A stretch of DNA of 64,000 nt from an uncultured Paracoccaceae bacterium (GCA_947503925.1 CANNFQ010000006.1:1-64000); one strand, 5' to 3'; positions 1-9,851 are shown, numbered from the stretch's first letter. Program-made: numbers and translations. The notes: a model not told the origin generated them from the sequence alone.

Positions 1-1098
<1,098 letters not shown>

Positions 1099-1099
<1 letters not shown>

Positions 1100-1938
1100 T
1101 GCGACTACTTATTCTATTGCTGTTACTGGCAAGCCCTGCGGCGGCGCAACGCGTCACCGAAACCGAACGCTGTGAGGCCGGTTGGCAACATCTGGTTGGC
1201 ATCGTCATCGGCTATCAGGGCGGTGGCATGTTCGATTTTTCGATGCCGGATGAATGGATGGCCTTGCGTGAATTGCCACAAAAGCCAGCGATAGGCGGTT
1301 GGTGCCAGGTCGTTGATGGCGCTGATTTCTTTGCCGCTGATACGTCGCTTGCATGGCGCGCCGCTCCAGGTGATTTTGCGGATGATCCGAACAGGTTACC
1401 GCATGAGGTCGCGTTTCGGATCAACACCGTGACGGGCAATAATGCCCGCCCGCAAGATGTGCAGATCTTTGTCCAACTGTCACATTCTCCGGGTGACGGG
1501 CTGCTGATCATGGACGGTCTGGATGTTTTTGTTGCTGATGAAGAGGTGCTGGCAGCCAGCGCTGTCATTGGTGGCGCCTTTTTCGATGATCCGCGCGCAG
1601 CACAGATGAGCCTGCTAGGTCTTCATTTGGATCAGTTGGCGCTGACCGCCACGCTGACGCGTGCGAATGCCTGGATGTTGGAAGATCTCAGTCGCGATGA
1701 CGTGGTCGCATTTGTCGAGGGCCTCAGCTTTGCCCAGATGGATCGGCGCAGCCGGTCCGAGGCGCTTGACTTCGCCAGGGCCTTGCCGCGTGTGGCAGGC
1801 GTTCTTGATGTGACCTTCGCCTCAGATCGCGGCTTGGGGTGGATGCAAATTGGCATGGCCGCCAATCAGGACGAGGCAGATATGCCACGGTTTTTGTTGG
1901 ATGGCGCGCAACTGGCTGTCAACTGGCAACCGAAGTGA
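1099..1938 (+). CDS. Secreted protein of unknown function
   Basis: A 279-residue protein not recognised as a named family. It begins with a clean signal peptide (MRLLILLLLLASPAAAQ, likely cleaved after AAA or AAAQ) and has no later hydrophobic segment, so it should be periplasmic. Two cysteines, near residues 25 and 69, could form a disulphide. It lies between ftsY and an EamA transporter with one-base and four-base overlaps, so it is in the same operon. The position beside ftsY suggests an envelope role, but nothing in the sequence shows what it does. Confidence 0.8.
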
Positions 1939-2837
1939 GCGATTGGCTCGTGTCCATCGCGGGCACGCCCGACGGTGCGCGACTGGCGACATTGCTGGCA
2001 TTGATGTCGGCCATTGCACATGCGGCTTTCGGGGCATTGCAAAAGGGCCGGTATGACCCCTGGCTGACGCGCGGCGCGATTGATGGCTGGCTGGCAATTT
2101 TGTCCGCGCCCATCGCTTTCGTGGTTGTTCCCTGGCCCAACATCCCGACGCTGTTGATCTTGATGGGCGCGATTGTGATCCATTTTGTCTACAAGCTGAC
2201 CATGGCGCTGGCCTATGAACGGGCGGCATATACCGTGGTCTATCCGGTGGTGCGTGGCACGGGCCCATTGGTCACGGTTGTGGCCGCAACGGTGATCTTT
2301 GGCGAACATTTTACATTGACCCAATGGTTGGGTGTGGCCTGCTTGTCGGGGGGCATTCTGCTGCTGGCGCTGCGCAACCTGTCGGAAGAGGTGATTGACC
2401 CTCGCGCCTTGAAGATCGGGTTGATTTGGGCATTGGCGGGCGGGGTCATGGTGGCGATTTATACGACATATGATGCCTATGGTATTCGTCAGTCTCCGGA
2501 TCCTTTTACGTTTCTGGCCTGGTTTTTCTTTCTCTCATCGCTTGATTTTCCGATTTTGGCGGCGTGGCACTATCGGCGCATGGCCGTCCCGCCGGTTTTG
2601 GGGCCGTTGATGTGGCGCGGGATCGCGGGTGCGACGATTGCCTGGGTCAGTTTTGGCGGCGTGATGCTCGCCACCCGGCTGGACAAGGTGGGGGAGGCTG
2701 CGGTGCTGCGCGAAACGTCGACCGTTTTTGCCGCATTGATCGGGTGGTTCATATTGGGTGAAAAAGTGGGCCCCCGGCGGTTGTTTTTGATGGCACTGGT
2801 TGCGCTGGGCGCTGTGATCGTGGAAACCGGGGGCTGA
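1935..2837 (+). CDS. EamA-family (DMT) transporter
   Basis: Inner-membrane drug/metabolite transporter superfamily protein of 300 residues with two EamA repeats and about ten predicted hydrophobic helices. The substrate is unknown. The start is taken as GTG 1935, which overlaps the stop of the previous gene in a GTGA arrangement. An upstream in-frame ATG at 1839 would add 32 polar residues that do not fit a DMT N terminus and would overlap the secreted-protein gene by 100 bases. It is followed after 11 bases by septation protein A, so it belongs to the ftsY operon. Confidence 0.85.
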   Translation: MSDWLVSIAGTPDGARLATLLALMSAIAHAAFGALQKGRYDPWLTRGAIDGWLAILSAPIAFVVVPWPNIPTLLILMGAIVIHFVYKLTMALAYERAAYTVVYPVVRGTGPLVTVVAATVIFGEHFTLTQWLGVACLSGGILLLALRNLSEEVIDPRALKIGLIWALAGGVMVAIYTTYDAYGIRQSPDPFTFLAWFFFLSSLDFPILAAWHYRRMAVPPVLGPLMWRGIAGATIAWVSFGGVMLATRLDKVGEAAVLRETSTVFAALIGWFILGEKVGPRRLFLMALVALGAVIVETGG

Positions 2838-2848
2838 GGGAGACATAG

Positions 2849-3460
2849 ATGAGCGCAAAGCCAATCAATCCGGTGTTGAAACAGGTTCTTGAACTCGGGC
2901 CGACGCTGGCGTTCTTTTTGATCTATCTGCGGATCAAGGATGACACGTTCACAATTGCGGGGACGGATTATACTGGTTTCATCATCGCTGCCCTGATCTT
3001 TGTCCCGATCCTGTTGGTGGCGATGGGTATTTTGTGGATGCTGACGGGCAAGTTGAGCCGTATGCAGGTTTTTACCGCTTTCATGGTGATCTTCTTTGGT
3101 GGATTGACCGCTTACTTCAATGATGAACGATTCTTCAAGATGAAGACCAGTATCGTCTATGGTTGTATGGCTGCTATCTTGCTGATCGGGCTGCTGCGCG
3201 GGCGCAGTTATCTACAATATGTGATGGAAGAATTCCTGCCCATGCGCGAAGAGGGATGGATGATTTTCACCCGCCGGTTGACCATGATGTTTGCGGCCCT
3301 TGCCGTTGCGAACGAGGTGATTTGGCGGACCCAAAGTACCGACCTGTGGGTCAAGCTGGAAACATTCGCGTTTCCAGCCGTTCTGTTCGTGTTTCTTTGG
3401 ATGCAAATCATCGGGCTTCAGAAATATCTGATCGAGGACCCCGAGCCTGAACAGGACTAA
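2849..3460 (+). CDS. yciB: Septation protein A / inner membrane protein YciB (IspZ family)
   Basis: A 203-residue multi-pass membrane protein with the family hallmarks: N-terminal LELGPTLAFFLIYL, a central TAYFNDERFFKMKTS segment and WRTQSTDLWVKLETFAFP near the end. Family members are implicated in cell-envelope synthesis and septation; the molecular activity is not well defined. A Shine-Dalgarno GGGAGA lies just before the ATG. It is the last gene of the ftsY operon; its stop is embedded in the start of a palindromic element that separates it from the convergent PilZ gene. Confidence 0.92.
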   Translation: MSAKPINPVLKQVLELGPTLAFFLIYLRIKDDTFTIAGTDYTGFIIAALIFVPILLVAMGILWMLTGKLSRMQVFTAFMVIFFGGLTAYFNDERFFKMKTSIVYGCMAAILLIGLLRGRSYLQYVMEEFLPMREEGWMIFTRRLTMMFAALAVANEVIWRTQSTDLWVKLETFAFPAVLFVFLWMQIIGLQKYLIEDPEPEQD

Positions 3461-3559
3461 AGCGTTATGCGAAATACCCGCAATCACCTAACGCTGCCCG
3501 AAACCCGCGATTTCAACGCGTTATGTGACATGTGATGTTTCAGGTATTTCGTCAAACGC
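3459..3559 (+). repeat. Dispersed palindromic element, copy 1
   Basis: A roughly 100-base element that recurs in inverted orientation at 35223-35322. It contains an 11-base inverted repeat (TCACCTAACGC at 3484-3494 and GCGTTATGTGA at 3518-3528, one mismatch) around a core reading GAAACCCGCGATTTC. Between the two copies the stem shows a compensatory C-G to T-A change. This copy lies between the convergent yciB and PilZ genes and begins on the yciB stop codon. A transcript-end structure active in both directions is plausible. Confidence 0.75.
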
Positions 3560-3601
3560 CTAAGGCGTTGGCGTGATCCAAGTACAGTTGCTAGGTCAAT
3601 C

Positions 3602-3931
3602 CTATCGCATCTCTGCGAAACCAAATCCGACTGTACCTTGTCGCTGCGCCTGCCTTGGGTCGCGTCGATAGCGCAGGGTATCAACCTGATCATCCGTAAT
3701 TTGTGGCCGGAACGTCAGCCCCGCCCGGTCGCCGGACGCCCATTGGATCAATGCATCGACCCTGTGGCTAAGGATTTCCACCTGCACCTTGTCGCCCCGT
3801 TTGACATCGCGCAGCCCTTCGAGCCGGGCACCTGCATTATGGACGTCAATCACCTTGCACTTCTGTTTGCCGGCTGGTGTCCGCAACTCGATCGGATATT
3901 GCGTGTTGTAGCGATGTGGACGGTATTGCAT
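3602..3931 (-). CDS. PilZ-domain protein with divergent ligand motif
   Basis: A 109-residue single PilZ domain, the fold that usually binds cyclic di-GMP and controls motility or exopolysaccharide. The beginning RPHRYNTQYPIELRT and the central IDVHNAGARLEG align with the two PilZ motifs, but both depart from consensus: RxxR in place of RxxxR, and DVHNAG where (D/N)xSxxG is expected, so the serine is histidine. Binding of cyclic di-GMP is therefore doubtful. It stands alone downstream of the GST gene on the same strand, 65 bases away, with a short TCACTC/GAGTGA hairpin in between. Confidence 0.8.
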   Translation of the reverse strand: MQYRPHRYNTQYPIELRTPAGKQKCKVIDVHNAGARLEGLRDVKRGDKVQVEILSHRVDALIQWASGDRAGLTFRPQITDDQVDTLRYRRDPRQAQRQGTVGFGFAEMR

Positions 3932-3996
3932 TTGACAAGCCTCACTCTTTCAATTTGAGTGATTCTTAGGCAGTTCCGGCTAATATTTGGTTACCA

Positions 3997-4698
3997 TCAT
4001 TTCTTGAACAGCGTGTTTTGTGCTGCCTTGTCTTTGCGGAAATCGCCACGTTTTTCGGCGGCCAGCGCCCGCCCTCGTTGCACCCCAGGACGGGCCGTCA
4101 TCATATCCAGCCAGCGCGCCATATGGGGTTTGTCATCCAGTGTCTGTTGCTGCCCTTCCCAAAGCGACGCCCAGCCCCAAATCGACATATCGGCGATGGA
4201 GTAGAACGGCCCGGCAACGAACTCATGCTGTGCCAATTGCCGATCGAGAACACCGTAGAGCCGTGCCGCTTCTGCCCGATAACGATCCTTTGCGTAAGGT
4301 AAATCATTGGGCGGGTTCATCGCGGGCGCGTATTTCAGAAAATGATGCGCCTGACCTGCCATTGGCCCCAGCCCACCCATTTGCCACATCAGCCATTGAT
4401 CAACGGCAATCCGATCCCTTTTGGTTTCGCCATAAAAGCGCCCGGTCTTGCGCGCCAGATATTGTAGGATGGCGCCGGACTCAAAAATGGAAATCGGAGC
4501 GCCGTCTGGCCCGTCATGATCAATGATGGCGGGCATCCGGTTATTGGGAGCGATTTTCAGGAATTCCGGCTTGAACTGATCACCCGCCCCGATATCGACC
4601 AGATGCAGTTCATAAGGCAGCCCCATTTCCTCAAGCGCGATAGAGATTTTCCACCCGTTGGGTGTTGGCCAGAAATAAAGATCGATTGGTTGGGTCAT
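3997..4698 (-). CDS. Glutathione S-transferase, YfcG/YghU (nu-class) type
   Basis: A 233-residue cytosolic GST. The N-terminal thioredoxin-like domain holds PTPNGWKISIALEEMG; the Thr-Pro-Asn signature matches YfcG/YghU, disulphide-bond reductases that use Thr and Asn rather than Tyr, Ser or Cys. PNNRMPAIID carries the cis-proline and FESGAILQYLA the glutathione gamma-glutamyl contact. The all-helical C-terminal domain has the YSIADMSIWGW motif. Role by family: glutathione-dependent reduction of disulphides or peroxides. No linked gene suggests a special substrate. Confidence 0.9.
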   Translation of the reverse strand: MTQPIDLYFWPTPNGWKISIALEEMGLPYELHLVDIGAGDQFKPEFLKIAPNNRMPAIIDHDGPDGAPISIFESGAILQYLARKTGRFYGETKRDRIAVDQWLMWQMGGLGPMAGQAHHFLKYAPAMNPPNDLPYAKDRYRAEAARLYGVLDRQLAQHEFVAGPFYSIADMSIWGWASLWEGQQQTLDDKPHMARWLDMMTARPGVQRGRALAAEKRGDFRKDKAAQNTLFKK

Positions 4699-4801
4699 TC
4701 ACGGGTTTCCTAGGTTGTGTTGCGACCATGGCAGGTGGCGAGAAAAGGACAAGATCGCAGGCGCAGTTTTATTTATCCAACCCCATCCCCATATGGGGGA
4801 G

Positions 4802-5869
4802 ATGAGATTGTCTCGTCTTATTCACAGCCTTGTCTTTGTTATGGCCCCTCCGGTCTGGGCCGATATCGCACCTACCGCTTGGGTGGCTGATACGTTGAAA
4901 CACACGCGGGCGCCCGGTGTCGCGATGGGGATCATCGGCGGGGGCGAGATTCGCATCGCGGCAGGTGGTTTGCGTGCGATAGATGATGCTGCCGCAGTGA
5001 CTGAAAACGACCTATGGCATGCCGGATCGATCACGAAATCAATGACGGCGACGTTAATTGCGCGCCTTGCCGAGGTGGGCGCAGTCAGCTGGGATGACAC
5101 GGTGGACCAGATACTTGGTAAGGCCGTCAAGGTCGATCCGGCCTTTGCCGATGTCTCTTATGGTGAATTGCTGACCCATCGTGCCGGTCTGCCGGCGAAT
5201 ATGCCCATGCTGGCCTCGCGCGGCCTGTCGGGGGTGCTTGCAGACCGCGACATGATGGCTGACCGGGTCGCTTATGTGCAGGCGGTTCTGTCAGAGCCGG
5301 GGAAGGCCCGCGGCACATTCAAATATTCCAATGCGGGCTATGTCGTTGCCGGTGCGATGCTACAACAATCCACCGGCCAGACATGGGAGGCGCTGATGCA
5401 GGCACATGTTTTTGACCCGCTGGGACTGCATTCTGCCGGATTCGGGCCACCCGGCACCATCAATAGCGTTGATCAGCCACGCGGACATCGTGGGCTGATC
5501 CTGCAAGCGATCCCGCCGGGCCCGTCGGCTGACAATATTCCCGCGCTGGGTCCGGCGGGGACGGTCCATATCGGGGTGGCCGACATGCTGACATATCTGC
5601 GGGCGCATGCGTTGCAGGACACCGGGTTTCTATCGGCCGACAGTTGGGCGCGGTTGCATACACCGCCTGCCGATGGTGATTATGCGATGGGTTGGGTGGT
5701 CACGCCGCAGGGCTGGCTGGCCCATGATGGTTCTAACACCATGTGGTACGCGACCGTCGGATTTGTTCCCGATACCGACCGGGCCGTCTTTATGGCCGCC
5801 AATTTCGCAGGTTGGGGGACAGTGGCCCGGGCGATGGCGCAAGGGGTCATTGCCGCATTGGAGGATTGA
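4802..5869 (+). CDS. Serine hydrolase, class C beta-lactamase / DD-peptidase family
   Basis: Penicillin-binding-like serine hydrolase of about 355 residues with an N-terminal signal peptide (MRLSRLIHSLVFVMAPPVWA). The three active-site motifs are present: SITK (SxxK), YSNAGY (YxN) and HDGSN near the C terminus. The family includes esterases, D-aminopeptidases and beta-lactamases, so the substrate cannot be inferred. ATG 4802 is preferred because it starts the signal peptide; ATG 4793 and ATG-like codons back to 4715 are in frame, and a CCCCATATGGGG palindrome lies at 4787-4798 just upstream. It is divergent from the GST gene and transcribed alone. Confidence 0.85.
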   Translation: MRLSRLIHSLVFVMAPPVWADIAPTAWVADTLKHTRAPGVAMGIIGGGEIRIAAGGLRAIDDAAAVTENDLWHAGSITKSMTATLIARLAEVGAVSWDDTVDQILGKAVKVDPAFADVSYGELLTHRAGLPANMPMLASRGLSGVLADRDMMADRVAYVQAVLSEPGKARGTFKYSNAGYVVAGAMLQQSTGQTWEALMQAHVFDPLGLHSAGFGPPGTINSVDQPRGHRGLILQAIPPGPSADNIPALGPAGTVHIGVADMLTYLRAHALQDTGFLSADSWARLHTPPADGDYAMGWVVTPQGWLAHDGSNTMWYATVGFVPDTDRAVFMAANFAGWGTVARAMAQGVIAALED

Positions 5870-5898
5870 CGCCAGCGCGGCCGGGGCGTATCCACCGC

Positions 5899-5955
5899 TT
5901 GTGGTGATTTGTTACCGGATTGCAGGCCACGTTAAACAATCTGCTAAAAGGCTAC
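5899..5955 (+). ncRNA. SAM-II riboswitch aptamer upstream of metZ
   Basis: The leader of metZ matches the SAM-II pattern. P1 is GTGG (5901-5904) pairing with CCAC (5927-5930). The loop reads TGATTTGTTACCGGATTGCA, close to known SAM-II aptamers, and the 3' strand carries the characteristic GCTAAAAGG at 5943-5951. A pseudoknot pairing GATTG (5918-5922) with CAATC (5937-5941) is possible. SAM-II aptamers are typical of alphaproteobacterial methionine genes and shut them down when S-adenosylmethionine is plentiful. Recognised by eye; a covariance-model search would settle it. Confidence 0.85.
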
Positions 5956-5964
5956 GGGTATTCA

Positions 5965-5997
5965 CCCCGATACCTTTTCCCGGTGTCGGGGTTTTTT
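5965..5997 (+). terminator. Intrinsic terminator in the metZ leader
   Basis: CCCCGATACC (5965-5974) pairs with GGTGTCGGGG (5982-5991), ten pairs with one G-T wobble and a seven-base loop, followed by TTTTTT (5992-5997). It sits between the SAM-II aptamer and the metZ start. An alternative stem pairs AAAAGG (5946-5951, inside the aptamer's conserved 3' strand) with CCTTTT (5973-5978), and CGGG with CCCG inside it; this would be an antiterminator exclusive with both the ligand-bound aptamer and the terminator. Confidence 0.85.
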
Positions 5998-6025
5998 GAT
6001 GCGCAAGTGGCGCGAGGGAACAACA

Positions 6026-7201
6026 ATGAAGACTTGGAAGAAACGGACCAAGGCGGTCCATGCGGGTATCCGGCGCAGCCAGTATAATGAAGTCAGCGAA
6101 GCGATTTATCTGACGCAGGGTTTTGTCTATGACACAGCCGAGGATGCAGAGGCCCGGTTTATCCAGAGCGGCGATGACGAATTCATCTATGCCCGCTACG
6201 GCAATCCCACCATTGCCATGTTTGAAGACCGGATGGCTGCGATGGAGGGTGCGGAGGACGGGTTTGCCACCGCGTCCGGGATGGCTGCCGTCAGTGGTGC
6301 ACTGACATCGATGTTGCGGGCTGGTGATCATGTTGTGTCTGCCCGTGCGCTGTTTGGATCCTGTCTTTATATTCTCGACGAAGTGCTGACCCGTTTTGGT
6401 GTTGAGGTCACATTTGTGGATGGGACAGACCTTGCCGCGTGGGAGGCCGCGATCCGGCCCGATACCAAGGCCGTGTTTTTTGAAAGCGTATCGAATCCGA
6501 CGCTGGAGGTGATTGATATCGCTGCCGTGTCCAAGCTGGCACATGCGGTTGGGGCGGTTGTGATCCTTGATAACGTCTTTGCCACGCCGGTCTTTTCCGA
6601 CGCGATTGTTCAAGGGGCCGATGTCGTCGTCTATTCAGCGACCAAGCATATTGACGGGCAGGGGCGTGCCCTTGGCGGCATCATCCTAGGCACAAAGGAG
6701 TTTATCCGGGGCACGGTTGAACCCTACATGAAACATACCGGGGGTTCGATGTCGCCATTCACGGCCTGGATGATGTTGAAGGGGTTGGAAACGATTGAAC
6801 TGCGCGTGCGTGCCCAGGCAGAGACGGCGGGGCTGATTGCCGCAGCTTTGGCGGCGGATGGTGATCTGGCGCAGGTGATTTACCCCGGGCTGGACGCCCA
6901 TCCACAAAATGCGCTGACCAAAGCGCAGATGGGTGCCGGTGGCACGGTTCTGTCGATTGATGCCGGATCGCAGGCTGCGGCATTCAAATTGTTGAACGCG
7001 TTGGATATTTTTACCATCTCAAACAATCTGGGCGATGCGAAATCAATTGCGACCCATCCCGCGACCACAACCCATCAGCGCTTGTCAGAAGAGACGCGCG
7101 CATCGCTTGGGATCACCCCGGGGCTGGTGCGGCTAAGCGTCGGTCTGGAAGATCCTGACGACCTTTTAGCGGATTTGCGCGCGGCGATTGCGGGATTGTG
7201 A
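6026..7201 (+). CDS. metZ: O-succinylhomoserine sulfhydrylase
   Basis: PLP enzyme of the Cys/Met metabolism family, 391 residues, making homocysteine from O-succinylhomoserine and sulphide by direct sulphydrylation in methionine synthesis. YARYGNPT, the PLP-binding DNVFATPVF and the Schiff-base lysine in VYSATKHIDGQGR are clear. The start is ATG 6026, with GAGGG at 6014-6018 as ribosome binding site; an ATG-like start at 5996 would lie on the terminator's U-tract. Expression is predicted to be under the SAM-II riboswitch and terminator just upstream. The gene is followed by folE2 after 57 bases. Confidence 0.93.
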   Translation: MKTWKKRTKAVHAGIRRSQYNEVSEAIYLTQGFVYDTAEDAEARFIQSGDDEFIYARYGNPTIAMFEDRMAAMEGAEDGFATASGMAAVSGALTSMLRAGDHVVSARALFGSCLYILDEVLTRFGVEVTFVDGTDLAAWEAAIRPDTKAVFFESVSNPTLEVIDIAAVSKLAHAVGAVVILDNVFATPVFSDAIVQGADVVVYSATKHIDGQGRALGGIILGTKEFIRGTVEPYMKHTGGSMSPFTAWMMLKGLETIELRVRAQAETAGLIAAALAADGDLAQVIYPGLDAHPQNALTKAQMGAGGTVLSIDAGSQAAAFKLLNALDIFTISNNLGDAKSIATHPATTTHQRLSEETRASLGITPGLVRLSVGLEDPDDLLADLRAAIAGL

Positions 7202-7258
7202 TCGGGTGACAAAAAGTGCTTATGATAGGGTAACTTAGCCCCAGGAAAGGTGGCATTT

Positions 7259-8470
7259 ATGACTGATCCGCGCCCCGAATTGCTGCGTCTGTATGAAGAT
7301 ATCATTGGAAAATCCGATGAGCTGCCCCATCTTGGGAAGTCTGATGCACCGATAGGGGCCACCGACATGAATATTCATTCATCCGATATGGACCGCGAGC
7401 CGACCCGAGAAGAGGCAGAAGCCGCATTGGCATTGCTGCGTCGTTGGGCGGGTGATGTCAGTGCAGAAGAGGTCGCAACGCTTGATCCGCTGGTGTCGCG
7501 TCTGATCCCGGGGCAAGAGGTTTCGAATTATCCCGCGCTGGCGCGGGCCTATCCTGATGCATTTGAGGTTGATGAGGCTTACAAAGCATCGATGCCGGAT
7601 TTGCAGAACGGCCCGTCCAGCCTGATCCGCGGGGCGAAACAGCAGATCCAGCATGTGGGCATTTCCAATTTCCGCCTGCCGATCAAGTTTCATACCCGTG
7701 ACAATGGCGATCTGACGCTGGAAACATCCGTGACCGGCACGGTGTCACTGGAAGCTGAAAAGAAGGGCATCAACATGTCCCGTATCATGCGGACATTTTA
7801 TAAACATGCCGAAGAAACATTCAGTTTTGAAGTGATCGAGAAGGCGCTGGATGCGTATAAGAGCGATCTTGAAAGCTTTGATGCCCGCATTCAGATGCGG
7901 TTCAGTTTTCCGATGAAAGTGGATAGCTTGCGGTCCGGCCTGTCGGGCTATCAATATTACGATATTGCGTTGGAACTGGTTGAAACCGCGGGGGTGCGCA
8001 AGAAGATCGTGCATCTGGATTACGTCTATTCATCGACCTGCCCATGTTCGCTGGAACTCAGTGAACATGCGCGCCAATTCCGGGGGCAGCTGGCGACGCC
8101 GCATTCGCAGCGATCGGTCGCGCGGATGTCCGTGTTGCTGGAAGATGGGGCTGACGTGCTTTGGTTTGAAGATCTGATCGATTTGGCGCGGGCGGCGGTG
8201 CCAACCGAAACGCAGGTCATGGTGAAGCGTGAAGACGAACAGGCATTTGCCGAACTGAATGCAGCTAATCCGATCTTTGTCGAAGATGCCGCCCGGCTGT
8301 TTACAGAGCAATTGCAGCTGGATCAGCGGATTTCAGATTTTCGGGTGATCGCCAGCCATCAGGAAAGCCTGCATAGCCATGATGCGGTGTCAGTCCTGAC
8401 AGAGGGCGAAACATTTGCGGCCGAAAGTCTCGACCCGCGCTTGTTCGCCTCTCTGTTTCATGTGGGCTGA
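7259..8470 (+). CDS. folE2: GTP cyclohydrolase FolE2 (type IB)
   Basis: Converts GTP to 7,8-dihydroneopterin triphosphate, the first step of folate synthesis. The 403-residue protein has the tunnel-fold family sequence, with the metal and catalytic cysteine region STCPCSLELS, KKGINMSRIMRTF in the middle, and the His-rich SHQESLHSHDA near the C terminus. ATG 7259 follows AGGAAAGG at a proper distance; GTG 7250 would be too close. FolE2 enzymes work with metals other than zinc, and in some bacteria folE2 is the zinc-starvation paralogue; no Zur-like operator was evident here. It converges with the RidA gene. Confidence 0.93.
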   Translation: MTDPRPELLRLYEDIIGKSDELPHLGKSDAPIGATDMNIHSSDMDREPTREEAEAALALLRRWAGDVSAEEVATLDPLVSRLIPGQEVSNYPALARAYPDAFEVDEAYKASMPDLQNGPSSLIRGAKQQIQHVGISNFRLPIKFHTRDNGDLTLETSVTGTVSLEAEKKGINMSRIMRTFYKHAEETFSFEVIEKALDAYKSDLESFDARIQMRFSFPMKVDSLRSGLSGYQYYDIALELVETAGVRKKIVHLDYVYSSTCPCSLELSEHARQFRGQLATPHSQRSVARMSVLLEDGADVLWFEDLIDLARAAVPTETQVMVKREDEQAFAELNAANPIFVEDAARLFTEQLQLDQRISDFRVIASHQESLHSHDAVSVLTEGETFAAESLDPRLFASLFHVG

Positions 8471-8476
8471 TCCTGA

Positions 8477-8818
8477 TTAGGCGTAAGCCGCATCAACGAT
8501 GAATTCGACTTTCAGTTCGGGTCGGGCGAGTTTCGCCTCCCCACACGCGCGAGCAGGTGCGTGTCCTGTTGGCACCCAAGCATTCCAGATTTCGTTCAGA
8601 CCCGCGAAATCCTGCATATCCGCCAGCCAGATCGTGACCCGCAGCATGTTTTCACGTGATGATCCGGCCTTTGCCAGCAGGGCGTCGATCTTTTCAAGGC
8701 AGATCCGCACCTGTTCCTGGATCGTATCCCCTTCGGCAACTTGCCCGGTCAAATAGGCCACGCCGTTATATTTTACGATCTTGGAAGAGCGTTCCCCGGT
8801 TTCGATGCGTTCGATCAT
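8477..8818 (-). CDS. RidA family protein
   Basis: A 113-residue YjgF/YER057c/UK114-type protein. Family members form trimers and many hydrolyse reactive enamine/imine intermediates of amino acid metabolism. The conserved arginine is visible in PARACGEAKLARPELKVEF near the C terminus, and YLTGQVAEGD corresponds to the active-site loop. It is divergent from the LysR gene that leads the aldehyde dehydrogenase-BCCT operon and shares its promoter region, so it may be part of the same regulon, detoxifying an imine made there. That link is inference. Confidence 0.9.
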   Translation of the reverse strand: MIERIETGERSSKIVKYNGVAYLTGQVAEGDTIQEQVRICLEKIDALLAKAGSSRENMLRVTIWLADMQDFAGLNEIWNAWVPTGHAPARACGEAKLARPELKVEFIVDAAYA

Positions 8819-8898
8819 AATCTGTCCTTCATGTTCTGGCTGTCTTGTCTGTCAGGGCGATTGCCCTGATCGCGTGCGGCTTTATGGACATGGCACAA

Positions 8899-8913
8899 GA
8901 ATTAAGGCAATTC
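8899..8913. promoter_or_regulatory. Candidate LysR operator (GAATT-N5-AATTC)
   Basis: The inverted repeat GAATTAAGGCAATTC lies between the divergent RidA and LysR genes. The half GAATTAAG recurs at 9850-9857, between the LysR gene and the aldehyde dehydrogenase gene, overlapping the LysR stop codon. Two occurrences flanking the regulator gene fit autoregulation plus control of the downstream operon. Short motif, so only moderate support. Confidence 0.4.
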
Positions 8914-8945
8914 TAATTATGTTGAGTTAAATTCAGGATTGTTGA

Positions 8946-9851
8946 ATGGCGATCAAAATTGAAATGCTCCGCTGTTTTGCCATGGTTGCTCGCCATGGTA
9001 GCCTGTCGGATGCGGCGGATGCACTGGACCGGACACCATCGGCCGTCTCGATGATGCTTAAGCAATTTGAAGATCATATCGGCGCCCCGCTTTTTGAAAC
9101 GGCGCGCAAGTCGCGACTGACCCCCATTGGTGAGCTGATTTATGAAGAAGCGCGGCGCGAGGTCACCCATTTTGAAAACACCGTCGCGGTGATCGAAGGG
9201 CTGTCCCGGTCAGAACTGGGATATCTGCGTCTGGCTGTCACCCCCTCGGTAGCCAGTGCCGTACTGCCCCCCGCAATTTCGACCTTTGCCCAGAAGCATC
9301 CGAATGTGCAAATCGATATCCGCGACATGGATTCGGCGGCTATCGCACACGAATTATCGCGCGAACGCGCTGATATCGGGATCGGTACCTTGGCCCAGGT
9401 TGAGGGGATGCAGCGCAGCAAGCTTTTCAGCGATGCCTTTGGCGTCGTGTGTCGCCATGATCATCCGCTGGCCCAAAACTGGGATCAACTGACATGGGCC
9501 AGTATGGCCGACCATGTGCTGATTGCGAACGGGTTATGTGGTCAGATCACCGACCCTGATTTTGCCCTATTACTCGCCCAATCCCGGTTGATGGTGCATA
9601 ATACTGCGTCGCTTCTGGCCCTTGTGAGGGAGGGGGTCGGCATCACTGTACTGCCCCGGTTGACGGTTACCGGGATGCAGGATGATGTCGTCTTTTTGCC
9701 CCTCGCGGATACGACCGTCCGTCGCTCTGTCCAGATGATGTCGCAGCCGATGAATCTGCTGATGCCAGCGGCGCGTGAATTCCTCAAACTGATGATCACG
9801 ATGCTGCGGGATGAGGTTTTGCCAATCTCCTCAGAAATTCAGAAGTTCTGA
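8946..9851 (+). CDS. LysR-type transcriptional regulator
   Basis: A 301-residue LysR regulator. The N-terminal winged helix-turn-helix (residues 1-60) reads MLRCFAMVARHGSLSDAADALDRTPSAV, followed by a periplasmic-binding-protein-like effector domain. Divergent from the RidA gene and 92 bases ahead of the aldehyde dehydrogenase gene in the same direction, it is the likely controller of the operon running to the BCCT transporter. The inducer is probably the transported compound or a breakdown product, which is unknown. Confidence 0.9.
   Translation: MAIKIEMLRCFAMVARHGSLSDAADALDRTPSAVSMMLKQFEDHIGAPLFETARKSRLTPIGELIYEEARREVTHFENTVAVIEGLSRSELGYLRLAVTPSVASAVLPPAISTFAQKHPNVQIDIRDMDSAAIAHELSRERADIGIGTLAQVEGMQRSKLFSDAFGVVCRHDHPLAQNWDQLTWASMADHVLIANGLCGQITDPDFALLLAQSRLMVHNTASLLALVREGVGITVLPRLTVTGMQDDVVFLPLADTTVRRSVQMMSQPMNLLMPAAREFLKLMITMLRDEVLPISSEIQKF

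Noticed and set aside
1839..1934. N-terminal extension of the EamA gene from ATG 1839
   Set aside because: It overlaps the secreted-protein gene by 100 bases and is polar; GTG 1935 overlaps the stop and begins a normal DMT sequence.
5912..6613. 233-residue minus-strand reading frame covering the riboswitch and metZ
   Set aside because: It is antisense to metZ and the leader structure and has no family features.
7202..7258. Zur operator in front of folE2
   Set aside because: No convincing palindrome of Zur type is present; the short TTA/GTAA similarity is too weak.
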